The notes under the pieces: model-generated
Databases searched by the model: none
Told to the model about the DNA's origin: nothing
Seen by the model: the letters and a program-made list of their open reading frames with translations, nothing else
Program-made: the position numbers and the translations under genes
Source of the DNA: Jacaranda mimosifolia
Taxonomy: Eukaryota > Streptophyta > Magnoliopsida > Lamiales > Bignoniaceae
Assembly (NCBI GenBank): GCA_018894105.1
Contig: CM032121.1
Span: 26,132,230 to 26,196,229, forward strand
DNA: 64,000 bases
Direction of reading: 5' to 3'
Part shown: one piece after another, positions 24,317-35,739 of the stretch
Numbering within the stretch: position 1 is the first letter of the stretch
Layout of the letters: each line of letters starts with the position of its first letter

Positions 24317-25310
24317 ATGGCTCGTGAAAGAACTTTAAGGGAATTAGCTTAACTAGATTTGACTCTACAACTGCTTTGTATTGAGTATCCAGAGTTGAAA
24401 ACACATTTTGAGTTAAAATCTAAGTTAATCCATCTATTACCCATTTTCCACGATTTGGATAATGAAGATCCCCATAAGCATTTAAAGGCACTTCATGTGG
24501 TGTGCTTGACTATGAAACCCCAAGGAGTGTCTAAAAAGCAAGTCAAGTTGCGAGTTTTTCCATTTCCTTAGTAGATAAAGCTTAGGATTTGTTGTTTTAC
24601 ATACCCTTTGGCTCTGTCACTATGTGGACGGAAATGGCAGGATTGTTTCTTGAGATGTTTTTCCCTACTTCACGTGCTACTAGTATTAGAAAAGAGATAA
24701 GCGGGATAAGACAGAGACATGTGGAGAGTCTTCACAAATATTGGGAAAGGTTTAAACAACTTTATACAAGCTGCCCACAACCTGGTATTATTGAGCGACT
24801 TCTCATTCAGTATTTTTATAAAGGACTTTCACCGATGGAAAAGAGGATGATGGATGCAGCAAGTTAAGGAGCTATAGTGAGCAAAACTCCAAGTGAAGTT
24901 AAAGAATTAATTTCTATAATGGCTACCAACTCCCAACAATTTTCATACTCTCGAGACCTACTTAGAAGGGTTAATGAGGTGAGAAATTCATCTCTTGAGC
25001 GTCAAATTTCTACTTTTACTTATCTTGTTCGACAATTGGTTGTAGGAAATATGCAGCAAATTAAGGCTTGTGGGATTTGTACTAATGTTGGCCATTCTAT
25101 GGATATGTGTCTTATACTCCAAGAGGATTCCTACGAACAAACTAATGTAATAGGGAGATTTCCTGGACCACCGCAAAGAAAGTGCAACTAGGGCTCAAAC
25201 ATCTACAACCTAGGATGGAGAGATCATCCGAATTTCAGTTACGAAGGGAGACTGCAAAACTACCAACACTTCCAACAAAAATTACCCCCTCCACAGCATC
25301 CATCCTTTTC
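24317..25310 (+). pseudogene. gag: Athila-type Gag of ATH
   Basis: The ATG at 24,317 starts MARERTLREL, followed by a stop at 24,350-24,352 in the same frame as the next open piece (24,359-24,571). A frameshift near 24,560 and a TAG near 24,580 precede 24,589-24,867. That piece holds the retrotransposon gag core (F-L-E-M-F-F-P-T-S-R, S-L-H-K-Y-W-E-R-F-K, C-P-Q, L-I-Q-Y-F-Y-K-G-L). The piece 24,877-25,191 ends in a zinc-knuckle-like C-G-I-C...G-H-S...C region. The Gag assembles the particle; this copy cannot make it. Confidence 0.85.
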
Positions 25311-26503
25311 AAATACAGATATGTCTCTCGAAGAGATTGCTAAATCGCTTGCAACTAACACTCTGCAATTTCAACAGGAAACATAAGCAAGAATTCAAAA
25401 CCTGGAGAACCAAATAAGTTAGTTAGCCACCTCAATAAGTAAGATGGAATCTAAAGGAAAGTTTCCCTCTCTGACAATTGTCAACCCCAAGCAGAACTCC
25501 AGTGTGATTACTTTGAGGAATGGTAAGGAGTTGAAGGAACCCAGCAAGAATACACGAGAGAACACCACTATGGAAGAAGTGGAAAGAGAGATTGTCATGC
25601 CCCAAGATTCAGTTGAGCATTCACATAAACCCAACAGTAAGGTGACAAGTTCATTGGTTGTACACCCTCCCTTTCCTAAAAGATTTGTTAAATCTAAAAG
25701 GCATGAAGAGGAAAAGGAGCTTCTTGAAACTTTTCACAAAATCGAGATAAATATCCCAATACTTGTTACAATCAACAAATACCTCAGCATGCTAAATTTC
25801 TCAAAGAATTGTGTACAAATAAAATAAAATTAAAGGGTGACGAAAGAATAGTATGGGGGAAAATGTCTCAGCAGTGCTACAAAGAAAATTGCCCTCCTAA
25901 TGCAAAGACCCAAGTATATTTACTATTCCTTGAAAAATATGCAATGTTGGAATTGAAAAGGCTATGTGCGATCTGGGTAATTTAATTAATGTCATGTCTT
26001 TTTTTGTCTACTCCTCTTTGAATATTGGTCCTTTGAAAGAAACAAGAGGAGTTATTCAACATGCTAATAGATTTGTTGTATATCTAGAAAAAGTCCTAGG
26101 AGATGGGTTTAGTATAGGTTAACGAATTGATTTTTTCTGCTGATTTTTATGTACTCAACTTGTCTGAACACAACTCTCCTAATTCGTACCAAGTATAGTT
26201 GGGAAGACCTTTCCTTAGAACCTCTAGAAGTAAAATTGATGTTCATAATAGTACAATCACTATGGAGTTTGACGGTAATGTGATTAAATTCAATATCTAT
26301 GATGCCATGAAATATCCTAATGATGAGTCCTGTGTTTTTGTTGTGGATATTATTGATATCTTGACTCACGAAACCTTTGATTTGAATAATGATGATAATT
26401 TGAAGGTTTCACTTTGTTAAAGTCTTAATACATAAGAGTTGTGGAAGGACGAAGAGAGACTTACCATGGATTTTGACTTGCAAGATGTAATCCATGAATT
26501 GGA
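25311..26503 (+). pseudogene. pol: Athila-type protease region of ATH, cut by copy D
   Basis: The spacer after gag (25,444-25,827 open, Lys/Glu-rich, ending in L-N-F-S-K-N-C) leads to an aspartic protease. The active-site segment is near 25,970 (D-L-G-N-L-I-N-V-M, where gypsy proteases have D-x-G/A). The C-terminal segment is near 26,199 (G-R-P-F-L-R-T-S-R). Frames are broken near 25,830 and 26,120. The reading frame reaches D-L-Q-D-V-I-H-E-L-D and is cut at TSD TTGGA (26,499-26,503). It resumes at 41,131. Confidence 0.82.
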
Positions 26504-28724
26504 TGAAGGCTAGAGTAGCATTAGGATCCATAAATCAACATTCATAAGCATGAAATAAACTAATATACTCGAGCTCCCAAGGATCTATACATGCTATAGA
26601 TCAGGATTAGGATGAAGAATTACCTCTTGTAGCACAAAATCAAGGAGAAAATCAACTATCTCTCACGAGTCCAGAAACTGTCTGGATCTGGCACAACGGA
26701 AGGATGACAACAATTGTCCAGACTAAACTGCTCCAAAATTCACAAAATTAACTCCAGAACACCTCCACACACAATGAAAGCTACGGTGAAAAATTGGTTC
26801 CAAAAATCCTTTTGGATTGCTCCAGAAAAATTCGCCAACCAGAAGCTACTGCAGATGGATCTCCAAAACTGAGCAAGTCAATCGCCTTGTCTCTATTGAA
26901 ATGATCCACACACCAAACAATTTTCAAATTTCCCCTCACTAGAAGCTGGATTTAGAGAGGAGAAAATGAGGTAGAGGAGGCCGATTTTCAGGTTGGGAAG
27001 AAGAAGGAATGCAAAGCTTCAACTCAAGATGCAATGCACAGAGAGAGAGATTTTAGAGAGAATACATGAATCTAATTCTCACACTTTTCAGCAGCTTATT
27101 TTCGAATTTTGCATGCTCTCTATATCTATATATAGAGGGAAGAAGGTGTGATGCTAGTTGGCATCACACCTTCCTCAAGGTGACCGCCCAAGTGGCATGC
27201 CAAGTTGGCAAAATTCAAATTCAAGTCTTACTTGAAGTTCAAGTGCATTTCAATTCCATTTGGAATCTAATTCCAAATTAATTAAGATGCTAATTTAAAA
27301 GAACACTTCATTTAAATTTTCCCTCCAAAAATTATTCTTCTCATTAATTAAATTAAACACTTTAATTTAATTAATTAACCTTTTATTTAACTCTTAAATC
27401 AAAGAAGTTTAACTCTTAAGCTTAAGTTAGTCAACTTAATTCTTTAAGTCAACTTGTCCAATTGATGGTCAATCATGGTACCAAATAATTAACTCCCTAA
27501 CTATTGGTCTAATTTAACTCTTTAATTATTTGATTAATTTAACACTTAAATTAGTCAAACGAATTGACCATTGGATTGGACCTTTGAAAATCGATCACCA
27601 AAAGGTGATTTTTTCCTAATTTTGGAAGCTATTTGGCTTTTGTGTGTGACCCAATAGGTTCTACCATTCATTGGACGTGGGCACACAACACTTTGTGACT
27701 CTCGAATATCTCATATTCATTTTAGTTTAAAACTTCTTTTAAACTAATCGACTCAATTCAATTAATCTCATTAATTGAAGAGTACCCAATCTTTATGGTT
27801 GATGTCCAACCTCAAGTCCATGCAGCCCAACTAATTGGCCGAAATGAATATTCTGGAGAACCATCATAGCTCTACATGTACCATGCAAATACGATCCTTC
27901 CGTCTCCTATCTGCCAAAAGAGGCCTAGGGCAAGATATTTTTTGGCTCATTAATAGCCTTAATACTATGTCTTTATTCTCAATGTTCAATTCCCTTATGT
28001 GACCTCACCTTTGGAAAACTCCTCTTTCAAATTATCACACCATCTTGCGCGAGGGTTTCTTGGAATCGATCATTATAGATTACATAGGAGATGCACTCGC
28101 CCTTCACAAAAGCGAAGAGTCGGATTCCATCTTGGACTTCAAAAACCTCCATGCCAAGTAGCTCATATCCAACCTCAACCCAAAAGACCTGCTAAGTGGT
28201 CAATGAAGAGTCAAAGTATGAGGACTGAACACAAGGTTACCATGGATCCTCAAGTTAGAGGACTAATAATATGCACTAACGTAAGCAGAGGAATTAACCA
28301 CTGGCGACTTACCACTATGGCTATCTAGTGGATTCTTCAGAGGGTCGTCAGTGCCTTGTTCTCTAACAAGCACCTACTAACATACACAGGTATCTCATGC
28401 AGATTGCTCATGGAACGGAGCAATATCCAATTCTAAGATTTATGCATCGTTAGTGCAAGTCTATCCAGATCTTAGATGCCCCATCTCATAAGATCCTATG
28501 ACTTTGAAAATTTGAGATCACGACTGCGTAAGACTTATTCCATGGTCATCAAACCAAGTCCCGTAGTCATGTGTGATTTAAGGGCTTTATCCGAATGCAA
28601 GTAATGTAATATGAAGCATAAGATGAAGTTGGCCATATAAAAATTATCATTCAATCAAGATTGTTTTACAAGGAAATAGCTCTTACTAAGCCAACGAATT
28701 GGCTTGCCAAGCACTATTCCAACA
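26504..28724 (-). repeat. 3' LTR of copy D (2,221 bp)
   Basis: TGAAGGCTAGAG...ATTCCAACA on plus. It aligns with 38,845-41,125 at roughly nine bases in ten by eye. The U3 hairpin array is at about 27,343-27,558, and the 13-bp-arm hairpin at 27,530-27,558 has one mismatch. Confidence 0.92.
27121..27173 (-). promoter_or_regulatory. Promoter hairpin plus TATA, 3' LTR of copy D
   Basis: TATATCTATATATAGAGG (27,121-27,138) sits next to an inverted repeat with arms GAAGGTGTGATGC / GCATCACACCTTC (27,142-27,173). Confidence 0.58.
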
Positions 28725-28739
28725 ATGTCCCACTTGCCC
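28725..28739 (-). promoter_or_regulatory. Polypurine tract of copy D
   Basis: Minus strand GGGCAAGTGGGACAT, directly against the LTR terminus TGTTGGAATAG. Confidence 0.8.
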
Positions 28740-30330
28740 TAAAGCCAATGCCCCATGGCCTTGAGACCCATCTTCTCAAGATCTTTTTCAAAGACCTTTT
28801 GCATTAGGGGTTTGGTTAGTAGATCTGTTATATTCTCTTTCGAGGCAACTCTCTCTACTCAAATCTCACATCTATCAATGATCTCCCAGATCAAATGATA
28901 TCGCCTCAAAATGTGCTTGGATTTTCTATAAGATCTTAGCTCTTTATCTTGCGCTACCGCCCCGGTGTTGTCACAGAAAACAACAACTGGCTCAACAATG
29001 ATCGGCACTACATTCAACTCTTGAATGAAGTTTTTCATCTAAACACCTTTCTTTGCAGCTTGTAAAGCCGCAATATATTCTGCTTCAGTGGTGGAATCAG
29101 TCGTGGTGTCTTGTTTGGAACTCTTTCAACTCACCGCGCCGCCAATGAGGTAAAATATGAATCCAGAAGTAGATTTGAGGTCATCTACATCAGATTGGAA
29201 ACTTGAATATGAAAACCTCTCCAGTTTCAATTCTCCATTGCCGTATACTAAAAATAAGTCCTTAGTCCTTCTCAAGTACTTAAGGATTGCTTTCACAACT
29301 ATCCAGTGACTCTCACTAGGATTGGATTGGAACCTACTTATAACACTCAGCGAGTGTGCCACATCCGGTCTTGTACATTGAACTTCATACATTATGATAC
29401 CAATGGCGGAGGCATAAGGTATGTGAGGCATTCTTTGTTTCTCTCTCTCAGTCTGGGGATCCATAGACTTTGAGAGACGAATGCCATATCCCATAGGAAG
29501 AAATCCCTTTTTGGATTATTCCATACTAAACCTCTTTAGTATCTTGTTAATGTACGGGGTTTGGGATAGCCCCAGCATCCTCTTAGACCTATCTCTATAG
29601 ATACATATTCCTAATATGTAGGATGCTTCTCCCAAATCCTTCATGGAGAATTGTGTAGATAACCATGCATTAGTACACTCTAATATTCCTACCTCATTCC
29701 CAATGAGAAGGATGTCATCAATATAAAGCACAATAAACTGTACTGAACTCCCACTAGCCTTCTTGTACACACATGGTTCATACACATTTTTGATAAAGCC
29801 AAATGATTTGACTGTTTTGTCAAAGCGTACGTTCCAACTTCGGGACGCTTGTTTGAGATCATAAATGGATCTCTGGAGCTTGCAAACCTTTTGTTCACTC
29901 CTTTTAGATGTAAAACCTTATGGTTGCTCCATATATATTTCTTCTTCAATGTCACCATTGAGGAAAGCAGTTTTCACATCCAATTGCCATATCTCATAGT
30001 CATAATATACGGCTATGGCAAGTAGAATCTGAATGGACTTAGACATAGCGACCGGTGAAAAGGTTTCCTTGAAATCGATACCAGGTCTTTGAGTATAACC
30101 CTTTGCCACTAGTCGCGCCTTAAAAGTCACTACTTCTCCATCTACTCCAAGCTTTCGCTTATAGATCCACTTGCAACCAATGGGAACTATTCCCTTTAGT
30201 GGATCTACCAAAGTCCATACTTTGTTTGAGTACATGGAGTCCATTTCGGATATCATGGCTTCAAGCCAACATCTCTATGTCCAACATAGCTTCCTCATAG
30301 GTCTTCGTATCATCATCCGATTGGCCTTGT
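28740..30330 (-). pseudogene. pol: Copia RT and RNase H of copy D
   Basis: RT reads from about 30,256 to 29,516 in one frame with a single nonsense codon at 29,918-29,920 (TAA for Gln). The WQLDVKTAFLNGD Asp motif (near 29,970) and the Y-I-D-D box (near 29,725) are intact. A stop near 29,518 and a frame change separate it from RNase H (29,494-29,126 open; R-F-Q-S-N-P-S-E-S-H-W and S-T-S-G-F). RNase H has TGA for Trp at 29,126-29,128. The C-terminal S-K-H-I-L-R-R-Y segment is readable near 28,920. Confidence 0.87.
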
Positions 30331-31790
30331 CTCATAAAGAAATCCGAACTTTTTGGGATGCTTCTTGATTTGGTCCGACCTATGTAAAGGTTGTGGACAA
30401 GGTTTTACTTGCTTGCTTGTTTCCACCGCTTGTGGGATTTCATGATCATCTTGAACTTCATCAAGTTCAACAACAACGCCATTTCTATCTAATAGAAATT
30501 TCTTTTCCAAAAGTAAGCGTTCCTCGAGATAAACACCTTTTGTTCCAAGGGATAATAAAAGTAGTAACTTACAGACTTTCTAAGGTATCCCACAAACTTG
30601 CACAATGAGGATCTACTATCCAACTTATCTCCTACTATCCATGTCACGTATGCGGGAGATCCCCAAACCTTTAGATAATGGTAAGAGAGTGCTTTGCCAT
30701 GCTATATCTCATATAGTATTTTAGGCACCGACTTTGAAGATACTATATTCAGTAGCTTCGCTGCCATATGTAATGCGTATCCCCAAAAGGATATATGCAC
30801 ATTGGAAAAACTCATCATGGAGTGTACCATGTCTAATAAGGTACAATTTATCCTTTCAGCTACTCCATTGAGTTGGGATGTGCCGAGTGGAGTCCATTAA
30901 GAGAGAATCCCATTCTTTTTTAGATGATAATCCAAGAATTCAATGCTTAAGTATCCTCCCCCTCGATCCGATCGAAGAGCTTTAATACTTAGCCCTAATT
31001 GCTTTTCTACTTTATTCCTATACTCTTTGAACTTTTCAAAAGCTCCAGACTTGTTCTTCATAAGAAACACGTGTCCATACTGACTAAAGACATCGCTGAA
31101 GGTGATGACGTAGGAATAGGCTCCTATCAGTGGTCCACAAACATCCGTATGGATCAAATCCAAAAGACTTGCGGAGCACTCCGTTTGTCCTACAAAAGGA
31201 GCTTTGGTCATTTTTCCCTTTAAACAAGATTCACAGGTTGGAAGGTCCTCAATGCCAATAAATTTAGTGCTTTGAGAGCTTCTAACTTGTTCATCATATT
31301 CTTAGAAATATGACCAAGTCTTGCATGCCGAAGAATGGCATCTTCTTGGATATCTAATTTTCTTTTACTTGATTGAATGTGCATTAGTGAAGGTTGAGAA
31401 TCAAGTATGTACAATCCATTTATTAATGTATCTTGAGCAATTAAATAACTATTCTTTAATGCCATCAATTTCCCATTCGATATAGAAAAATCAAATCCTT
31501 CATTATCAAGAACGGGAATTAAAACAATGTTCTCAACAAGGTGGGGTACATAATAAATTAGATCAAGTACAATGCAAGCATTCCCCAAGTCTAACTTGAT
31601 AATGCCTTGGAAAGTGACGGCAACTCTTGCTCCATTTCTTAGGCGGAGGATCATATTCCCTTCACGAAGACTCTTTCTTCTTTCCATCCCTTGTAATGAA
31701 TTACGAAGGTGAGAACCGCATGCGGTATCAAATATCCATGTGGAAAAATTAGTCATCATGTGCACTTCAAAAAAGTGCATACCCTTCTCA
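30331..31790 (-). pseudogene. pol: Copia protease and integrase of copy D
   Basis: The protease D-T-A-C-G-S-H is intact at about 31,717-31,735. The frame is open from 31,780 to 31,220, taking in the GAG-pre-integrase and H-H zinc part. After a frameshift, 31,211-30,897 holds IHTDVCGPL (first Asp) and L-R-S-D-R-G-G (second Asp). The catalytic Glu in GVAE is readable near 30,865. The remaining C-terminal part and linker (30,860-30,331) contain frame breaks. The piece 30,510-30,313 holds the F-L-L-D-R-N-G segment and the S-D-R-I-K linker motif. Confidence 0.83.
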
Positions 31791-32603
31791 AGGGTTGCAA
31801 GGAAGGCTTTGCAATTTCTTTTCCAATGCCCCTTTTCACCACAGTGGAAACAGTTAGCTTTGGTTTTAACCTTCTTTTTAACCCTCCCGAAACTTTTCTT
31901 GGGTTACTTCCTTTTCGAGGAAGAACTTTTTTTCCTCTTACCTCCCTTTCTATGACCCCTAAGGCCTTTCGAATTGGAGGAGGATGCCAAGCATAAAGGG
32001 CTTTTCTTTTCTCATAGTTGCCTCTGCAGTCACAAGCATGTTGATCAATTCGTTAATCATAACATCTTGCTTGGACATATTGAAGTTCATAACAAATTGA
32101 TCATATGACGATGGTAATGATTGTAGGATCAAATCCACGTAAAGGTTGTTGTCCATGACCACATCCAACTGTCCAAGCTTCTCGATAAGTCCAATCATCT
32201 TGAGGCCATGATCATGGACATTAGACCCTTCACTCATCCTCACCCTAAAGAGCTCTTTAAACAAAGCAAACCTTTCGTGTCTACTTTGTACACCATACAA
32301 CTCTTGTAAGTGCACATAGATCTCTCGAGCATGTTTCATGTGCTCATGAGTCTTTTGGAGGTCATTGGACATGGATGCCATCATGACACACATCACTTGT
32401 AGATCATCATCTACAAACTTAGCGAACATTTCACCTTGTGCGTCGATGGAATCATCACCAAGTGTGTCCATAGGACATTGATCAAGGACGTAAGTCTGTT
32501 TTTCAGAGTCAAGAATGATCTTAAGGTTCCTTAATCAATCTTGGAAGTTTGCCCCAATTACTTTATTGGTTTCCAAAATGCTTGTGAGTGGATTTTTAGC
32601 CAT
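31791..32603 (-). pseudogene. gag: Copia Gag of copy D
   Basis: The ATG is at 32,601-32,603 (MAKNPLTSILETN). The only break in the first third is TGA for Trp at 32,535-32,537 in the W-L-R-N-L-K segment. The frame is then open from about 32,534 to 31,959, covering the capsid region (M-K-H-A-R-E-I-Y-V-H-L-Q-E-L-Y, L-P-S-S-Y-D-Q-F-V-M). A frameshift precedes the Lys/Ser-rich tail. The zinc knuckle C-X2-C-X4-H-X4-C at 31,811-31,852 is intact, the only fully intact one among the large-family copies here. Confidence 0.85.
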
Positions 32604-33440
32604 TTTTTTGATTGAAGATTTCAAAAATCTACGAGAGGCGAAAAAAGAGTATAAGCATATGATTGATTTGATATTAAAAACATGTTTATGGTCTTTCAAG
32701 CATGTTTTCCTCCTACTATTTTATCAAATCCTTCACCCTTTAGAAGAGTTCGGGAAATCACATTTGCTAGTGAGAATCAAGACCCTAAAGACTTGCCAGT
32801 GGACCCCCGTGACCGAATGTATATCCACGAGCAATCTAAAGGTAAGCAACTTTTGCTAATTGAATCTCATGCAACTCTTGATATATTTTGCCTCATCATT
32901 TCATGTAGATCCCCTAATGCACGACCTCTACATTACTCGGTGTTAAGTCAAACATATCAATCAATCTTTGTTTCGAGACGGGCACCACAAAATCCCCCAT
33001 GACCAAGTGTATAATGTGTGGGCGTTCCCAAGTCAAATGAGCATCTTATGCAAAGTGTATGGTCACAGCGTTCCATCTAAGCATGACTCCCGTGACCATA
33101 TGTATATCATACAAAGGTAGTAGCATCGTCATACCATATACTATTGGCAGAAGGCTTGGATTAATTAAAACTCTTTTAATTTGTATCTATTTTGACTTAA
33201 TATTTGAAAAAAAAACACTTAGATATTCTAAGTAGAGGGTTTTGCTTGCAAAGATCTCATCATTTTATCTTCTTATTTAGGTTTTCTATATCCTAACCAT
33301 GCATCTCATACATTAATAAGATATGAAAAGCATAAATAAGTAAATGCGCCTAGCATGTTCCTAGAGTAGGATGACCATGAGCCAACCAAGTAGTATACTC
33401 AGAGCCATAGATGCACCACCTAATTGATTTTAGGTAGGTT
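32604..33440 (-). other. Leader of copy D, gag-proximal part
   Basis: Non-coding leader collinear with 17,836-18,615 in copy C. Four copies of a motif with a CCC(G/A)TGACC core or a relative occur at 32,801-32,820, 32,909-32,924, 32,992-33,014 and 33,085-33,108. It is interrupted at 33,441 by element R in the segment TTTTAGGTAGGTT. Confidence 0.75.
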
Positions 33441-33655
33441 TATGGAGAAAGAAATGTATTTTCTTCATGTATTAAACTGCTGTACAATACATGATTTTAT
33501 AGGAGCTACAAAGAACTAAAAAAGGAAAAGATATACAGCCTATTTTACATTGATGACTAATCCCATAAAATCAGCCATAATTTACGGCTAATCAATCCCT
33601 AAAGATCTGCCATAATATCTACCATAATCTCCCACAAATCACTTTTCTTTCTACA
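33441..33655 (-). repeat. 3' LTR of element R (215 bp)
   Basis: Begins TATGGAGAAAG and ends TTTCTACA on plus (TG...TA in element orientation). It contains a TATA-like CTATAAAATCATG on the minus strand near 33,493-33,505. It matches 37,532-37,746 at all but six positions. Confidence 0.92.
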
Positions 33656-33668
33656 CTCCCCCTCAAGC
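33656..33668 (-). promoter_or_regulatory. Polypurine tract of element R
   Basis: Minus strand CTTGAGGGGGAG directly before the LTR terminus TGTAGAAAG. A typical copia plus-strand primer. Confidence 0.85.
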
Positions 33669-33716
33669 TGGTTTGAATATGTCTTCCATTGCCAGCTTGC
33701 CAATCAACTTCTCAAA

Positions 33717-35267
33717 TTAGTTTTTAGGTAATCCTTTTGTAAGAACATCTACAACCAATTCGCCAGTGGGTAAATAAGTCATGCAAATCTGTCCACTCTC
33801 TACCTTTTCTTTGATGAAGTGCTTGTCTACCTCGACATGCTTGGTTCTATCATGGAGAATAGGATTATGGGCAATTGAAATTGCAGCCTTATTATCGCAG
33901 TACACTTTCATGGGATAATTACTTCGAATCTTTAGTTCATCTGAAATCCTTTTGATCCAAAACACTTCACAAATTCCATGAGCAACTGATCTAAATTCAG
34001 CTTCTGCAATACTTCTAGCCACTACATTTTGTTTCCTGCTTCGCCAAGTGACAAGATTTCCTCCAACAAAAGTGCAATATCCCGATGTTGACCTTCTGTC
34101 AATTGTGTTTCCAGCCCAATCCGCATCTGTGTACACTTCAATTTGTAGGTGACCATGCCTTTCAAATAGTAAGCCCTTCCCTAGTGAACCTTTTAAGTAT
34201 CTTAGAATTCTATAAACAACTTCAAAGTGTTCTGAGCCTGGAGAGTGCATAAATTGGCTTATCATGCTCACTGCAAAAGCTATGTCAGGACGAGTATGAG
34301 ATAAATAAATTAGCCTCCCAACCAACCTTTGGAACTGTTCTCTTTTCTTAACTTTTTCTGGTTTAGCATGTTGGAGCTTTACATTAGGATTAATAGGTGT
34401 TTCTGCAGCCCTGCATCCGAGTAAACGTGTTTCTTTAAGAAGATCCAATACATATTTCCTTTGAGACACAAAGATACCTCTTTTAGATCTAGCGAACTCA
34501 ATTCCTAAGAAGTATTTTAAGGCTCTTAAATCCTTAATCTCAAACTCCTCTGCAAGAACCTTCTTAAGTCTTTTGATCTCATCAAGATCATCACCTGTTA
34601 TTATAATATCATAAACATAAACAATCAAAATAGCAATTTTTTTCTCTTCATAATGCTTATAGAACATGGTATGATCTGCTTGGCTTTGTGTGTATCCATG
34701 GGCCTTTACAGCTTTTCCAAAATGCTCAAACCATGCTCTAGGAGATTTTTTAAGTCCATACAACGACTTCTTCAATCTGCACACTTTCCCTTCACCAAGA
34801 CTCTTCTCAAAACCTGGTGGTAGATTCATAAAGACCTCCTCTTCTAACTCCCCATTCAAAAATGCATTCTTTACGTCTAACTGGTGTAAAGGCCAATCAA
34901 AATTAACTGCCAAAGAGAGTAGGACACGGATTGAATTAATTTTTGCAACTGGGGCAAAAGTCTGCTGGTAATAAATTCCATATGTCTGTGTGAATCCTTT
35001 AGCCACTAACCATGCCTTATACCTCTCTATCCTACCATCAGCTTTACACTTAACTGTAAACACCCATTTACACCCTAGCACTTTTTTTTCCTTTGGTAGA
35101 TCAACTATCTTCCAGGTTTTGTTCTTTTGCAAAGCGTTCATCTCTTCTAAAACTGCTGTTTTCCAATTAGAACTATCTAAGGCTTCCTGAATGGTTCTGG
35201 GAATAAACAGATTAGAGATATTTGAGATAAAAGCTTTATGAGTAGTAGAAAGATAATGGTAAGACAC
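33717..35267 (-). CDS. pol: Copia RT-RNase H polyprotein segment of element R
   Basis: An uninterrupted 516-codon frame that is open upstream without an ATG to about 35,492; it is the end of a Pol polyprotein, not a separate gene. RT (about residues 30-275) has [10 protein letters not shown] and H-Q-L-D-V-K-N-A-F (Asp131 intact). At residues 217-220 the box reads Y-V-Y-D instead of Y-V-D-D, removing a metal-binding Asp. RNase H follows with T-D-A-D-W-A-G, A-E-A-E-F and Y-C-D-N-K-A-A. The end is [14 protein letters not shown] and D-V-L-T-K-G. It is clearly less decayed than every other pol here. With the changed box I infer that it is inactive. Confidence 0.93.
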   Translation of the reverse strand: MSYHYLSTTHKAFISNISNLFIPRTIQEALDSSNWKTAVLEEMNALQKNKTWKIVDLPKEKKVLGCKWVFTVKCKADGRIERYKAWLVAKGFTQTYGIYYQQTFAPVAKINSIRVLLSLAVNFDWPLHQLDVKNAFLNGELEEEVFMNLPPGFEKSLGEGKVCRLKKSLYGLKKSPRAWFEHFGKAVKAHGYTQSQADHTMFYKHYEEKKIAILIVYVYDIIITGDDLDEIKRLKKVLAEEFEIKDLRALKYFLGIEFARSKRGIFVSQRKYVLDLLKETRLLGCRAAETPINPNVKLQHAKPEKVKKREQFQRLVGRLIYLSHTRPDIAFAVSMISQFMHSPGSEHFEVVYRILRYLKGSLGKGLLFERHGHLQIEVYTDADWAGNTIDRRSTSGYCTFVGGNLVTWRSRKQNVVARSIAEAEFRSVAHGICEVFWIKRISDELKIRSNYPMKVYCDNKAAISIAHNPILHDRTKHVEVDKHFIKEKVESGQICMTYLPTGELVVDVLTKGLPKN

Positions 35268-35492
35268 ATATTTAGCAATAGGATGCTTGGTACAAGTTCG
35301 GACTCCTTTCCTAAGTGCTATAGGAACATCAAGATCAGCAATAGTAGGATTTAAAGTAGGGTTGTCAGAATTACCTGAAGTGGTGGATGAACTATCGTCG
35401 GAAGATAATGATCGGTCTTGTGCTAGAATAGTAGATATATCTTTACTCTGTTGAGTACCTCTCCTAGAATAACATGGAGCTCTAAGGTAGGT

Positions 35493-35739
35493 TTAATATG
35501 TTCCTGTCCTAGTATTTCTCCCCCTGTTTGTAAATCTTCTATGTTTGACATAGGAGGATTATTAATTTCTTGACCAGTATAGGGAGGTAAAAAATGTTAG
35601 ACAGAGGAATAGAAGGTAGAGGAATAGGAATAGAAGGTAGAGGTAGAAGTTTCCCAAAACTGATCTTCATTTCTTATCTCCCCCTAAAGACAGTTTTTTC
35701 TAAACTATGGCTGGTTTTCAACAAAGGAAACATCCATAC
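35493..35739 (-). pseudogene. pol: Integrase-RT linker of element R, frame broken
   Basis: Joins the integrase and RT frames. In-frame stops, the first near 35,493-35,495, separate the two long frames. The sequence is Ser/Thr/Pro-rich on the minus strand, as expected for this low-conservation linker. Confidence 0.65.

Noticed and set aside
28000..28328. A conserved plus-strand frame of 84-109 codons in LTRs (also 13,295 and 40,400)
   Set aside because: Same position in sibling LTRs with frameshifts and changing ends, no protein motif, and non-coding in the plus-oriented copies. Treated as LTR sequence.
34690..35190. Plus-strand frames of 66-93 codons
   Set aside because: They are antisense to the intact RT frame of element R and show no protein features.
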